The notes below the pieces were generated by a model that was not told the DNA's origin, ran no database searches, and was given only the letters and a program-made list of their open reading frames with translations. This document shows positions 1-20,687 of a stretch of DNA of 64,000 nucleotides, piece after piece (position 1 is the stretch's first letter; each line of letters starts with the position of its first letter). The DNA is taken from contig OX387198.1 of the NCBI GenBank assembly GCA_947561715.1, positions 7,440,001 to 7,504,000 on the forward strand, written 5' to 3'. Origin of the DNA: Ascidia mentula (Eukaryota > Chordata > Ascidiacea > Phlebobranchia > Ascidiidae). The position numbers and the translations under genes are program-made.

Positions 1-9385
<9,385 letters not shown>

Positions 9386-9736
9386 AGTATTGCAACGTGT
9401 GTAACTTCGTCTCCAAACCCATTTGCTGGCCTTATTTTAAAACTGTGCCTATTTCTTGTGGTGAAGTTGCTTTTTTTCAACTCGTTTTTTGTTGTTAATG
9501 CTTATCCACGCCGTTACAAATGTAAGCTTCGTAGCCTTGCGTTCGGCAGCAATTGCTTTCCAATCTTTCCGTCTTTGCTCTTAGGTCAAATAATATCTTT
9601 CATATATCCCGATGATATAAGCAGTGTCGTACAAGCGTTGCAATGTTTCTTATATATTGTTTTTGTCCAAAACAAGCTTTTCAATGTGGGATTAAGTATT
9701 CTGCTGAACTTTTGCCATTTGTTTTGCAATTACCGC

Positions 9737-9742
9737 AATAAA
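9737..9742 (+). terminator. Candidate polyadenylation signal of ABCC gene
   Basis: AATAAA lies about 350 bp after the ABCC stop codon (9383-9385). It is the first canonical hexamer I noticed downstream and fits a normal 3' UTR length. Single hexamers are common in AT-rich DNA, so support is modest. Confidence 0.4.
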
Positions 9743-11351
9743 ATAATCAGTGCGAATCGCCAAAAACAATATATACCATACAAGGTTGCGGAACATTTCA
9801 TTTCGAAAACAAGATGTAAAGGGTAGGTTTTAATTGTTTCCGTTACAATCTCGTATTGTGTTACGAGACAGGTATGACTATAGTTTCTTCGCGCAAGCCG
9901 TTTTGTTACTTGCTTTTTACAGCAGCGGAAACATGATGAGTCATATGTTGCTGGGGCTAAATTTCTTGCTGAAGTATCGCTAATGTACGCCTAAAATACA
10001 CACTAGTAGCTTAAAAGTTAGTGTTGTAAGTTTTAGAAAGGTCCTGTGACATTACAGTGTTTTAAATGCCACAAAAGAAGTCGTCCTAAAAAACGACGCG
10101 CAATACCTCCACCAGTAGATAGCGGTAAAACGCAACATGGTACAATCAGGTTTGTATGTGTACTTACAGCGTCCGTCGACCAGCTCCTATTACAAACCTA
10201 CTGTGGTGACAACAACATTCTGAGCCTCGCAACTGTGGTGACTAGCGACGGAAACGCTCAAAATAGTTGCCAACGCACGAACGCCACAAGTTCTCTGCGC
10301 CATTGTCACCCCGCAAAGCAGCAATAATATTGCCCCATTGCGATGAAACTTGCCTTGTTGGGAATGCGTACCACATGCATGCTGTTGCCACATCCCCTGA
10401 AAAGAGGTTGTTTTCTCGGGGTCGGAGAAAGTAATTCCCTGATAGAGGGTGCTTTTCTGGATGTGTGGCATCCTGTCTTTGGTGCTCGGCACTTTTATCA
10501 ATGACTAATGGAGCATATGGTCGACTCACTAATAGTTTATGAATCGAGCAGGACTTCGCGAAAAATCCCCGTCCGTTACTAACTGCAGTCAACAATATAA
10601 GGCTGTCCAGTTTCTTTACACGTAGCTCAATTGTTATATGCTTATATGTCGGGGGACTGGGGTGGCAGTCGTTTTCGGGAGACTTGAACAGTAGTTTTCC
10701 AACGATTTTATTCAGTGAATCATCCATTGTTGTAACCCCACAGTGTGAGACCGGAATATTGGGTAAGATATTCGTTTCACCACTGGTTCGCCACATCGCT
10801 TGTAATATGGTTAAACTTGTGATTCGCGTAACAAGGAAACCGAGTTACAGCAGCGCAGAACAAAAGTAAAATGAATCAGATGCCCTTCACAAGCCTGACT
10901 GCGGGGTTTTCCTGCGTTTTGATATGCTTCAGCACACGAGTCTGTGGCGTCGGGCGAAGAGAAAAAGGAGAGGGCCAGTGCTCTTAGCTGGCAAAAAAGG
11001 TTGCGCTGGGGAAACCCGCACGGAGCAGTATCCATCTCTTCGCAGCAACATCAGGCCATACACTGCCAGACAAGTTGTACGAGAAGGATGTATTGTGCGT
11101 TAGGGTCCGTTTTATAGTGCTGATTAGTGTACCGAACCGCAGATTTGTGAATATGCCAGCACAAGAAACTGCTCTTTGCCAAGGCACATTATGTGTAGTT
11201 AACTAAAGTATGGTTTATAGAAGCTTGTTGAAGAGACTGGACATATAGTTTACAAGACAGCGCTGCCAGACGACTGTCGGCCATCTTGAATTGTATTGCT
11301 GTATGTGCGTTTGTCGAGTGCGTCAGCTAAATGTTGCTTTCATTCGCTTGC
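9743..11351. other. Intergenic, presumed I-kappaB promoter region
   Basis: No supportable gene was seen. The open frames on both strands between 10046 and 11187 overlap each other and show no recognisable domain. The region precedes the I-kappaB start and should hold its promoter, although no TATA box with clear spacing was found. Confidence 0.5.
11008..11017 (+). promoter_or_regulatory. kappaB-like site upstream of I-kappaB
   Basis: GGGGAAACCC differs from the consensus GGGRNWYYCC at one position and lies about 390 bp before the I-kappaB start codon. I-kappaB genes are classically induced by NF-kappaB through such sites. Function here is inferred from motif and position only. Confidence 0.3.
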
Positions 11352-11353
11352 AG
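11352..11353 (+). other. 3' splice acceptor just upstream of I-kappaB start
   Basis: A strong acceptor context (ATTCGCTTGCAG) ends 48 nt before the start codon at 11402. It means either a 5' UTR intron or, if the organism is a tunicate, a spliced-leader trans-splicing acceptor. The sequence alone cannot decide. Confidence 0.4.
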
Positions 11354-11401
11354 ATATATTTATTACTACATGTTGAAATCTGCATAATATTCTGCAAAAT
11401 A

Positions 11402-14400
11402 ATGGACCACAACGTTTCATCTGGTTTTCCAAAAGCATCCGGCCGGGATTTATCTGATATGCCAAGCCATAAACAGTGGCCCAACCAGGACCGATTTGAT
11501 TCTGGCTATGACTCTTACAACTCTATACAAGAACCAGATAGGTACACAAGCAGCAATGAAACCTATTCAGAGTTGACAAAAACAACCTCTACATTAACAA
11601 CAACAAGTACAACCAAAGACTCCACTACAGATATCACAAATCTGGGTAAGTGTTTGACACCAAGAAATAAAACAATATATGTGTTAAAACAAGTATTCAA
11701 TGTTTCAACGTTTTAACATTTTTTTAGACAATGATCAAGGAATTGATTCTGGACTACCCAGAGAAGGTAATTTTTGTGTGATTGTGTTAATATCTGTGTA
11801 AGTTTACAGAATTAAAGTAGTTTTATAAATACTTTTGTTTGTAGATATCCTTATATTTCATTATTTAATGACTTGTTTTTTGCAGATGAAGAAGAATATA
11901 ATCACATGCTTCAGTGGTTTTTACCAGACAAAGATGGTGACACGTAAGTGTACTTGCGTACTTAGCAATACAAAATTGCACTTTGTAAAAATAAAAATAC
12001 CATTTTTTTGTTGGCAGGTACCTTCAGCTGGCTATCATCCAAAAGAAAGTAGACCTTGCCTTTAATCTCGTTCAAGCATGTGTGGTGCCAGATGCCTTGG
12101 ATATTGCCAATGAAAACTGCCAGGTATATATTACTACATATCATTATCACTGATTAAGGTGGACATGGTTATCTAATATCTTTGTAGTACATCTATGGTG
12201 TTGTGATATCTATGGAATTATATTTCTGATAAGTAATAGTTAAAATATGTGTAGACTGCTCTTCACCTTGCTGTGATGACTGACCAACCTCAAATTGTGA
12301 GATGTTTGGTGGCTTATGGGGCAAACGTACATTGCAGAGACCAAAACGGTAAGTTTACTCCTTATTTATTAGAAGATTTAATTATTGTTATATTTATTAT
12401 GTGCACTTAGTGTACAACTGTAACCTTGGCACAGTCAGATTCCTAATGCATACTTTGGACTGCTGTTACTGAAAAACTTATTGATTTGTATTACTATTGT
12501 CAGGCAACACTCCCCTCCACATTGCCTGTCAACGTGGCTACCCTGTACATGTTGACATGCTGACCCAACCAATAACCAAGGATGAAAACACAGGCTTCAG
12601 GAAAGATGGTGACCTGCCACAGAATGTGAATGACAAAAACTTTGAAGGTGAGATGCGTGGAACAATAGTTGTGGTTGGTACAATATCGATGAGTGTGACA
12701 TGTGAATTGGGTTTGTGGAAAACACCCGCGGTCTTCCATTGACATATAAGGTGCAACGACTGTTTGTCGAGAACACTTGGGTGTAATTGCACGTGCCAGT
12801 GCCATAATGTGGAAATTTCCGCCGTTTCCTTCACTGCGTTGCCATGCACACAACTCTTGCTGCCGTGGCAAGCGAGCCCGCGGGCGGTGCTTTGGAAATG
12901 GAATGTGGTCGGTTTTGCCCGTTTCAACTTTCAGCGAACATGGAATTAACCAAAAGCACACAGCGGAGACAGCAATAAGCTGATTTGTAACAAGTCACCA
13001 AACGGCGCCTTTAATTCACCGTTGCACACCCGACAATAACCCGTGGCGGTAGCCAAGTCTGTTGGGCCCGGTCGCATGCGTTGCTAGGTTTAGTGTACGA
13101 CCAACATGTTTTTGTGTGGGGAAAAAATCTAGATTCGTTGATACCTTTGCTTTGTCCCAATGTCCTGGAATATATATTGAAACTGTATTGTGGGTAAAAC
13201 GTACGTTCGGTCAAAGTTAGGACCAGAGCGCCCGATTAGGGAATGTGGAATTTTTTGTCTGAGAAATGTTTCGCGATTTGTATCTGACTGCGTCAGCATC
13301 TTTTTCTGTGCATCCCCCGCTTGTCTCGCTATTAACTGCCTGCCCCGCCAGTTTAAGCACTTGTCGCTGAATCATTAGAAAAATCCCCCAATTGCCAAAC
13401 AATCCTCCTGCTCGTTGTTCCCCTTTTGTGTTTATCAGCAAACCTGTGAATCACGCGTCCGTATTTCATCTGTCAACAGGCTTGAAAATATTTCAACAAA
13501 GGGTTGGTATCGCCTTGTGTGTCGTGTAAGGTCGTCCAGACACGAGGGGTTGTGTCGTACGGAAGTTGTTATTTCCCCGCGTAAAGGCACGCGTCGCTGT
13601 CCGATTTCCTGTCAGTCTCTTACAGGTAGCTTATTAACAACCGGGGCAGGCAACAGCGAACTTCCGCCAAGTGACAGTTTCGTCCTGTGGCCACCTTCCC
13701 TTTGCTGTGTAGTCAAGGATTTACATCCAGCTATTGTCGCGACAGCCCAAAATCGCTTGTCTTATGGGAAAATGCAAATGCGCAGCGTTGAGTAGCAGAG
13801 CACGCGGGAACTTCTACAAAGTTAATTAACGACTGGCTGTGCCCCGCAGGCATGCGTTGATGTCCGTTTTCGGGTATTGTCCGATTTCCGGACTGTTGAA
13901 AATGCCGAAGAGTCATAAAAACGCGCATTACATTTGCATGTAAAAATGTTCTGCTGTTCCCGCTGGTCTGTTGGGTTGATTTAGTTACGTTAAATCGTTA
14001 TTGTAAATAGGCTGGCGCCTGGCACCGCTCACAGTACTTTCGTTTTCGCCGTACTGGCACAAAAACCTACCGTTTCTTGGTTACAAAAGCTGTAGAATGT
14101 AACAACCTTGGTCAATAAATGTCACATGTACATTATATTGCACATAACTATGCCACCTTGAAAGATAATAACATGTGATCTGTCGTGAGTATAGTACGTG
14201 TTGCGTAAGACTGTAAATTATTACATTTCGTCGCACTGTCCAACACTATAACTGGTGCAGGGCGCGTAAATCCCCACTCAAACCGCTGCTCGCGTAACCC
14301 TTCTCTTTTATTGCGCGTAAGGCCTCCCGTCTTCGTTTCTTTGTGAACGCCTTAGCGCGCGTGCTCGTATCGCGCTGTGAGCTGGTGGAATTTTTTTGCT

Positions 14401-15517
14401 TTGTGTTCGCTCGTTTGTCGAGGCGCCCGGGGACTTTCTGCGTCGAGAGTCGCCCAGTCAACGGCCGCTCGCTCGAGTTGAAACGTCTCTGGTTAAACAG
14501 AACGGCGCCGAAGCACACCTGCGAAAAAATTCCAAACGCCCTCAGGCTGAAGGTATTAGTGCGCGGCTGGCAGCGCCTGTTGGGAAGTTTTGGCCTCGGT
14601 GAATGGATCAACACTGGATCTCCCAGTGCGCGTAGGGCAATGACGTGCATTAATTGCGTTATTTAGAGATGGTGGATTCCCGACCAAATAGGTCACAACG
14701 GCCTGGCGCAATTCCCAAGGCATCTACCCTGTTGATATTTGCGGAAGTCGCTATGTACCGAACGTAGCTGCCCTGTACATGTTACATATGTTGTCTAATT
14801 TCACGCGTCGGATGCACACCACTAAAACATTAACCGTCCACGTTTTTTCCAGGCTACACGCCCCTTCACCTCGCATCGATGAATAATCATACCAGCGTGA
14901 TGGAACTTCTACACAACCTACACTGTGATGTGGATATTCCCGACGTTAAATCCGGCAGAACGGCCCTTCACCACGCCATCGACTGCAGAAGAATTGAAGC
15001 CACCCGGTTCCTTGTTGAAAGGTGCCACGCCGATGTGAACGCCCTCACCTATGACGAGTAAGTAACATTATATAAAGCCTTAGTTAAATGTGCGTATACG
15101 GATCTAGTTGCGGTTAGTTCGTCGCGATCTGGTCTATTCGTTTAAATCCGATTAGCTTTCCGTCCGGCGCGCTGATGTTTTGCCGAACTGTCTGCAGCTT
15201 GTTTACAAGATAAGCTCAAGGTCATTCAAAAGCTTTACTCACTCATATGCGAAGTTTTGGCCGAAGCGAGTGATTCTAAACAAACCGTGTCTTTTTGAAG
15301 GTGCTCGCCTCTACACCTCGCAGCAGCTAAAGCGCCCACCAACATCGCCAAGATGTTGATTGAACACGGGGCCGATATATTCCTCATCACCTTAGACGAT
15401 TATGACGTCTTCGAACTAGCAACCCACAACAGAAAACTCTTGGACACTCTACGTGACGAAGAAAAGAAACTGCGCATCAGCAGAGCGGCCGTCACCGCCA
15501 CCACAGTGGGCTGTTAA
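11402..15517 (+). CDS. NFKBIA: NF-kappaB inhibitor (I-kappaB alpha/beta/epsilon family)
   Basis: Cytoplasmic inhibitor that binds Rel/NF-kappaB dimers through ankyrin repeats and is destroyed after IKK phosphorylation. Exons: 11402-11645, 11728-11766, 11886-11943, 12018-12123, 12255-12348, 12504-12647, 14853-15057, 15301-15517; 368 residues, all phases consistent. Residues 33-38 are DSGYDS, a perfect beta-TrCP degron matching the IKK sites Ser32/Ser36 of human I-kappaB alpha, with Lys24 upstream at the usual ubiquitin-acceptor distance. A Thr/Ser-rich linker follows, then a second DSG (DSGLPRE, residues 88-94) before an acidic EDEEEY stretch. Six ankyrin repeats follow, with cores such as TALHLAV, TPLHIAC, TPLHLAS, TALHHAI and SPLHLAA. 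The third repeat has a long loop. The C-terminus is short and not acidic, so the PEST tail of I-kappaB alpha appears to be lacking. The symbol marks the family; which vertebrate paralogue is closest is not resolved. Confidence 0.94.
12648..14852 (+). other. Large intron 6 of I-kappaB with CpG-rich segment
   Basis: This intron is far longer than the other I-kappaB introns (82-243 bp). Its 3' half, roughly 14246-14650, is rich in G+C and CpG and stays open in frames on both strands, which follows from composition rather than coding. No domain is recognised in either frame. It may be an internal regulatory segment or alternative promoter. Confidence 0.5.
12811..12820. promoter_or_regulatory. kappaB-like palindrome in I-kappaB intron 6
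   Basis: GGAAATTTCC is a relaxed, palindromic kappaB-type sequence in the 2.2 kb intron 12648-14852. Two further near-matches lie in the same intron: GGGAACTTCT at 13806-13815 and GGGACTTTCT at 14430-14439. Together they could be an autoregulatory intronic element; each alone is weak. Confidence 0.25.
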
Positions 15518-15895
15518 AGCCCAAGCATTGTACATTCGCACAACAGCATACGGTGATGCAAGCCAGACAAAACTGGCAAGCATATGCAGCAGCAGTAAAA
15601 GGACAGGGCATAGCCCGGGAGGTTGCCTGGTGTTCCAGCAGGCCTGGTAATTCCTGCTTCTTCTGGTAGACGAGTGCTGAAACGACAGAAGGGCCGATCG
15701 CAGGGCTTGGGGTGTACGAAGTAGGCCTTGGAACACAGCCGCCTGCTTTCTTCCTTACCAACACCTTACGAAGCGATAATTACGTCGAAGTGCTGAGGCA
15801 TTCGTTTTTTATCTCTTTCTCATTGAAAGTTTTATTTTTGTTTTGTGTCGTTGACGTGTTTTGTACAAATCCGCAATGACCCATGTACATATAAT

Positions 15896-15901
15896 AATAA
15901 A
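15896..15901 (+). terminator. Candidate polyadenylation signal of I-kappaB
   Basis: AATAAA lies about 380 bp after the stop codon (15515-15517), in an AT-rich context (ATAATAATAAAG), giving a plausible 3' UTR end. Confidence 0.45.
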
Positions 15902-16196
15902 GAAACGAACGAGCTTGTTTGTCGTATATCAAGATAGCACCCGCTTCCTCGACAGGGTACAACAGTTGTGTCAGATATCCCGTTGTGCGGTGTTATACAA
16001 TCCTTGCCATAGTTCAGCATACGTGTGTGTTCTTGAGTTCATTTCAAAGCCCACATTGGCCGTCATTTCCTACTCAGTATATATTTATGCAACCCTGAGG
16101 TCACACAGTTGGTTCGACGCGATTTCGCACTAACAGCCCGAAAGCACCTACTTTCTTATAGCACCGTAATTATGAATTAAACGTACTTACGAACTT

Positions 16197-16206
16197 GGAA
16201 ATTCCC
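16197..16206 (-). promoter_or_regulatory. Perfect kappaB consensus site
   Basis: GGAAATTCCC on + reads GGGAATTTCC on the - strand, a full match to GGGRNWYYCC, 680 bp after the I-kappaB stop codon. Further full matches in the gene-poor stretch are 21721-21730, 23022-23031 (- strand) and 24249-24258. Chance alone would give one or two. Confidence 0.25.
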
Positions 16207-18241
16207 CGTGCGTAGCTTCAACGCTTTAGTCAACACAGCGTGACGGTCCATGGGTAATTTCCTTTACCTAGCCTGAGCAGCGCACCAAACCCTGTCGGTC
16301 GTGACTGTCCAACGTGTCAGACTCCAGTAAGAATCAATGAAAGAAAAGCTAATCTTGAACATAATAGTGCCAATTGACACGTCACAATCTCGTTTGCTGA
16401 CAGTGTATAACACAAGGGGTTTTGTACTAGTTGAAAAGAATTAAACATTACATGGCGTACAATTTATCGGAACAGCGCATTAAAGTAATCAAACTTAAAA
16501 AACTGTTCCTATTTCATTTGGTTTGTTGGAATTAGTTGTGAACAGACCAACATTTTGCACCCGAATACCTTCGGTCAATGGTTCAGCCTGTCAATTCCGG
16601 AAGCGAGAGATACGTAAAAAGTTGTTGTGATTACATAAGCTCTCGTCAGAACGTTTCACGTCACGACTAATTGAAAAAACACGGACAAACTACAATAGCA
16701 TGAGTCCATAAGTCCTTTCATATGATGTTGTAATCGGTCGGTCATATGAATCAACTTAGATTTTCAGTTTTGTACAACTCGTTTCAGCACAATGGGTTAG
16801 CTGTCTAATTCGACCTTTAACGAAATTTACAACCCTGCCACTATGCTTACTCAGTGGCAACAGCAGCAAACATGGCTATTATTACCTAAGTGACTCTGTT
16901 TGTGCAATGCACTTTTCGTCTTGTTTTGTTTTGCCTTTTGGTTAAATTTTGCAATAATTGGCGTACGGCATTACGTAATTCTTTTATTTTCATGTGTGGA
17001 AGTCAGAATGCCCTTATTTTAGTAGAAAACTCTTTGTGTTATTGGCAGCGAAGGCGTGTTACACACGCGTTACAGTGGGTATAAGTGTTATACCGAAATA
17101 TATTACAGCCTTAACAAGCAGAGAGTTACAAGAGCATGTACCAAACCCAACAATATAAAACAGACTCAGACAGAGGACATCCACGGGAAGATCAATATTG
17201 CGATTAATCGCTGTTGCCAACAGTTTGCCGACAAAAAGATGTTAATTAATGAAGCAGCAAGGTGATGGAATCGACCTAATATTTATATTAACGAGCATTG
17301 GTTTTGCATAACAGACTGGATGTTGCTTGCGCACTCCGCCGTCAGCACTTGCAAAACAAACCGAGTCGCAGCTGTAAACACGAACGCACTGAAGCGAAGA
17401 TTTAATTGCAGGCGCAGAGTAGAAAAGTGAGACCGTTCGGACAAACATGCCTTCACGAGCATTTGGTGGGATTTTCCTTCGCTTGGCCAAAAAACAGGCA
17501 AACGAAGTAGATTATATCAAACGAAACGGCATGTCTGAGATTATCATGTCTGGAAATGTACCTTTCTTCTTGGGATTCACAACGCATAATCACTTTTTGT
17601 TTTGCTTGCTATTTTTTTTCACAATAAAATCAATTTAAACACACCACGTGACCAATGCCGGGACGATTTCGCAAAACTATTGATTAGTCTGTTAAGCTTG
17701 AATACACATTCAAACTACTAAGCGGCAGCCAACAGAAAGTGTTTGGTCTATTCCATGGCGACGTAATAAACACACCGTTACTAACTCTATACGTGGATTT
17801 AGCCGATAGCATTCATAGATATTGAACAAATGAGTTTTATGTATACCTATGTGTGCGCAGATCCTTGGTGCATTTGACCGATTTTGTCTAATTGGACGCC
17901 GAGCATCCAAAAAAGGAGAGAACGAATAAAAGTCCTCAACCCTGAATTTCGCTTTCGAAAATGTTGTGTTCTTTTTCGGTTAAGTGTATGTCGCCGCGCA
18001 CCGCATTTTTTATCTAATCTCACCTCGCATTTTCTTGTACCGGCGCTGTCTGTGCGTTATCAAAAGGTGTAATTTTTGCACCTGGCTGTTTTGCGAGACA
18101 ACTAATGCAAAATGCAGCCACAGAGTCGGTTTGTTTACAAATTAGCCGCATTGCATATAAAGTTCAAGTTCACCCCGGTCTCTTGAAGGCCATTTGCGGT
18201 GCGTTTGTAAACATTAAAAACCGCAGGAGTGTTCGATTCTC

Positions 18242-18329
18242 CCACGAAATCTTATTTTTCGTGGAGCCCCGACCTGCACTCTGATTCGAACTTTGACAAG
18301 ACGGGTTCCTTCACGTTTTAGTCGGGGCT
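18242..18329 (+). other. Two adjacent perfect hairpins
   Basis: CCACGAAA (18242-18249) pairs with TTTCGTGG (18257-18264) around a 7-nt loop. Directly after it, AGCCCCGAC (18265-18273) pairs with GTCGGGGCT (18321-18329). The abutting stems suggest a structured RNA or a foldback element. No known RNA family was recognised. Confidence 0.4.
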
Positions 18330-19941
18330 TCTTGGTGGGAAAAAAGCGTTTGAAAACAACCGTCATGCCCAAGGCTGCAGTATTACCAACTCGCAGAAAG
18401 CGCGAATTCCGCGTTTTCGACTTACATTTTTTTCTACGTGTCAGTGACTAATCAACGTGGTTTATTTTCTGTCGCCAAACGTGTTGTTCAAAATAATTCT
18501 TTTGGTGTTTTTTTTGTGTGGAGTATGTTGGAAACTTGGAGTTTATTTAAAACGCTCATCATAAATGATAGATTTTCCTGGCTTTACGTTGAAAAGTCGA
18601 TGGCGGACGTCACTGCCACAGGAAATCACCTCGTAATCGCCTCTTACGGGGTTTTTATGGGTGTACATTTACCGCTTCAAAGTTATTTTCTAGTTTACGT
18701 AGTTGTTCCCATTCGCGCAAAAAAAAACTGTTTCAAATCCAATCCGAGTAAACCAGAATAAATGATGTATGAAAAGAACCAACTATGCTGCTGAAGAAGT
18801 CACGAGATTAGGTTTCTTGTTTTGTTCGTGATGCAAAGTTTCCCTCGAATGACGTAAGTTTCCTATCAAGGGATTCGGAGTGACCAACGCCGGAACTTTA
18901 CGACGTCATCACTTGTTTAAGCACTGTGAAACTGAAAAGCTTGGTCGGGGAAAGTCAGAACTTGGTTTTGGTGATATTCAACGTTGTATATATCTGTACC
19001 AACGAAGTCTGCACAAACGGTGTATGACGTTTTTATAAAACTTCGAAATTTGTGTTTCTTGCAAATTTTTATCAATTTGAATTGTTTTTGTTTTTTTCTT
19101 ACACAATGTTACAAATAGAGTTGGACGCAATGCAGGTACGAGGTATAAAAGTATTCAATTAATGTTTTTTGCATGCGACATTATCGACGTCATTACCAAC
19201 AGTTGCATTTTTGGTTTATATTATAGACATGATATATTTTGCCAAAGCAAGCCAACAAGTTTATATTGAACCCACTGAGTTCACTATGGTTTAATTTAAT
19301 GTCATTCCGAATATAGGTTTGTAGTTACGCTTCTTTTGCAGGAAAAACACCATCACAATCAATAAAAAGAGTATGCCGAAGAAAAAAACGCGATTTGCGA
19401 TGCTTTGGATAATCCCACACGCCGCGTCTGGGTTGCCGAAATTGTTGAAAACCTTTCACGACTTACAGTGAAGCGACGTTGCGAATTACTTTGCTGCTCG
19501 GCTGAAAGTCTATAAATGGCCAATTGTTGTCGAGGAAATTCCGCATCCGGATTGCGCCAAAAATGCGATGAAATGCCATCAGCGAACAAACAAACCAACA
19601 CACAATATTGCGCGTTCCTTGATTTTCGCATCAGAAGCTTAGTTTCTGTCAAATGAAACTTTAAAAAGGACAAATTACTTTGTACTTTATCAATTTTTTA
19701 CCGCTGGAACAAGACAATCACACTGAACTTGTTATGTCACGTTCAGGTTTCATCAGATAAAGTAAAAGATCAAGTACTTATTTTTGCTTGGAGGAAAGCG
19801 AAACATACGCTCATATGTTATTATGGTGCATGTAACGTCATTCCTCATCTCAACAGGGATTTTGTGGTTATGGCAAGTTCATTTTTAGCTACTTCCGTCA
19901 TAACAATTCGGCGAAAACCAATAGCTATTCTGAACCATGTA

Positions 19942-19962
19942 GCAACAACAACAACAACAACT
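19942..19962 (+). repeat. (CAA)n microsatellite
   Basis: Six to seven uninterrupted CAA triplets in non-coding DNA. Confidence 0.8.
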
Positions 19963-20649
19963 AACAGTAAAGTGTACACGCGTTTTTGCTATGTTTTTTA
20001 TTTATGCAATGAAAAAACGAGGCAACAATACACAAAATAAAAATATTGGACGATGTTTGTTGCGCTAACGTGTCACGATGCAGGGTGCACATTGCGGCAC
20101 GCGTACACGTTTGTCCATATACGGAATATTTATCCCCACGCTTACTATTGTGGGGTTGACCCAAATCAGCGGGTCACCAAAAGGTCGCATTGCCCCCTAA
20201 TTACAAGGATAATTGGTAAAAATAATTAGAACATGTTTCGTAAAGACTTTTGGAACTCGATTCTAGATTTCGTGTGATGAAAAAATACGCAGACTTTTTG
20301 CACCGCGGAGTAAAATAACGACTCACGTGTCATGGACTTACACGTGACGTAAATGTGCGGTCAGGTGTTACGAGTTTCTATACTCCAACAAAACTACGCG
20401 AGCATTATGGTGTATCGTAGCATTGAATGTGCAAAAAAACGGTCTCGAACCACATTAAAACATCTATTTTGGCCTATATGTATGCAAACTTCAAACGATT
20501 GCATCGCTGGTTCGTTCTCATTTACCCAAAATTTTACATTCTTTATTGGTCATATTTTAGAAAGAAGGACGAAATAGTCACCATGTAGTAGAGGTGTGAC
20601 CTTGTGTTCAAAGTATTATTTGTCGTAAACACGCGGTACTTCATTTGTC

Positions 20650-20687
20650 CTGATGAAGGTCAGTTGAATAACGACCGAAACGTCGTC
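20650..20687 (+). ncRNA. Hammerhead-like motif of Penelope-type retroelement
   Basis: The core CTGATGA (20650-20656) is followed by stem arms GGTC (20658-20661) and GACC (20673-20676) and then GAAAC (20677-20681). This is the order of conserved core, stem II and GAA box in type I hammerhead ribozymes, which Penelope-like elements are known to carry at their ends. There is one extra A before stem II, and stem I pairing is poor by eye, so activity is doubtful. It probably marks a decayed element end. Confidence 0.4.

Noticed and set aside
14246-14650. 134-codon frame on the minus strand
   Set aside because: An overlapping frame on the plus strand is equally long. Both follow from GC-rich composition, and no domain or splice support was seen.
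18225-18245. tRNA T-arm-like GTTCGATTC
   Set aside because: No acceptor, D or anticodon arm could be placed upstream.
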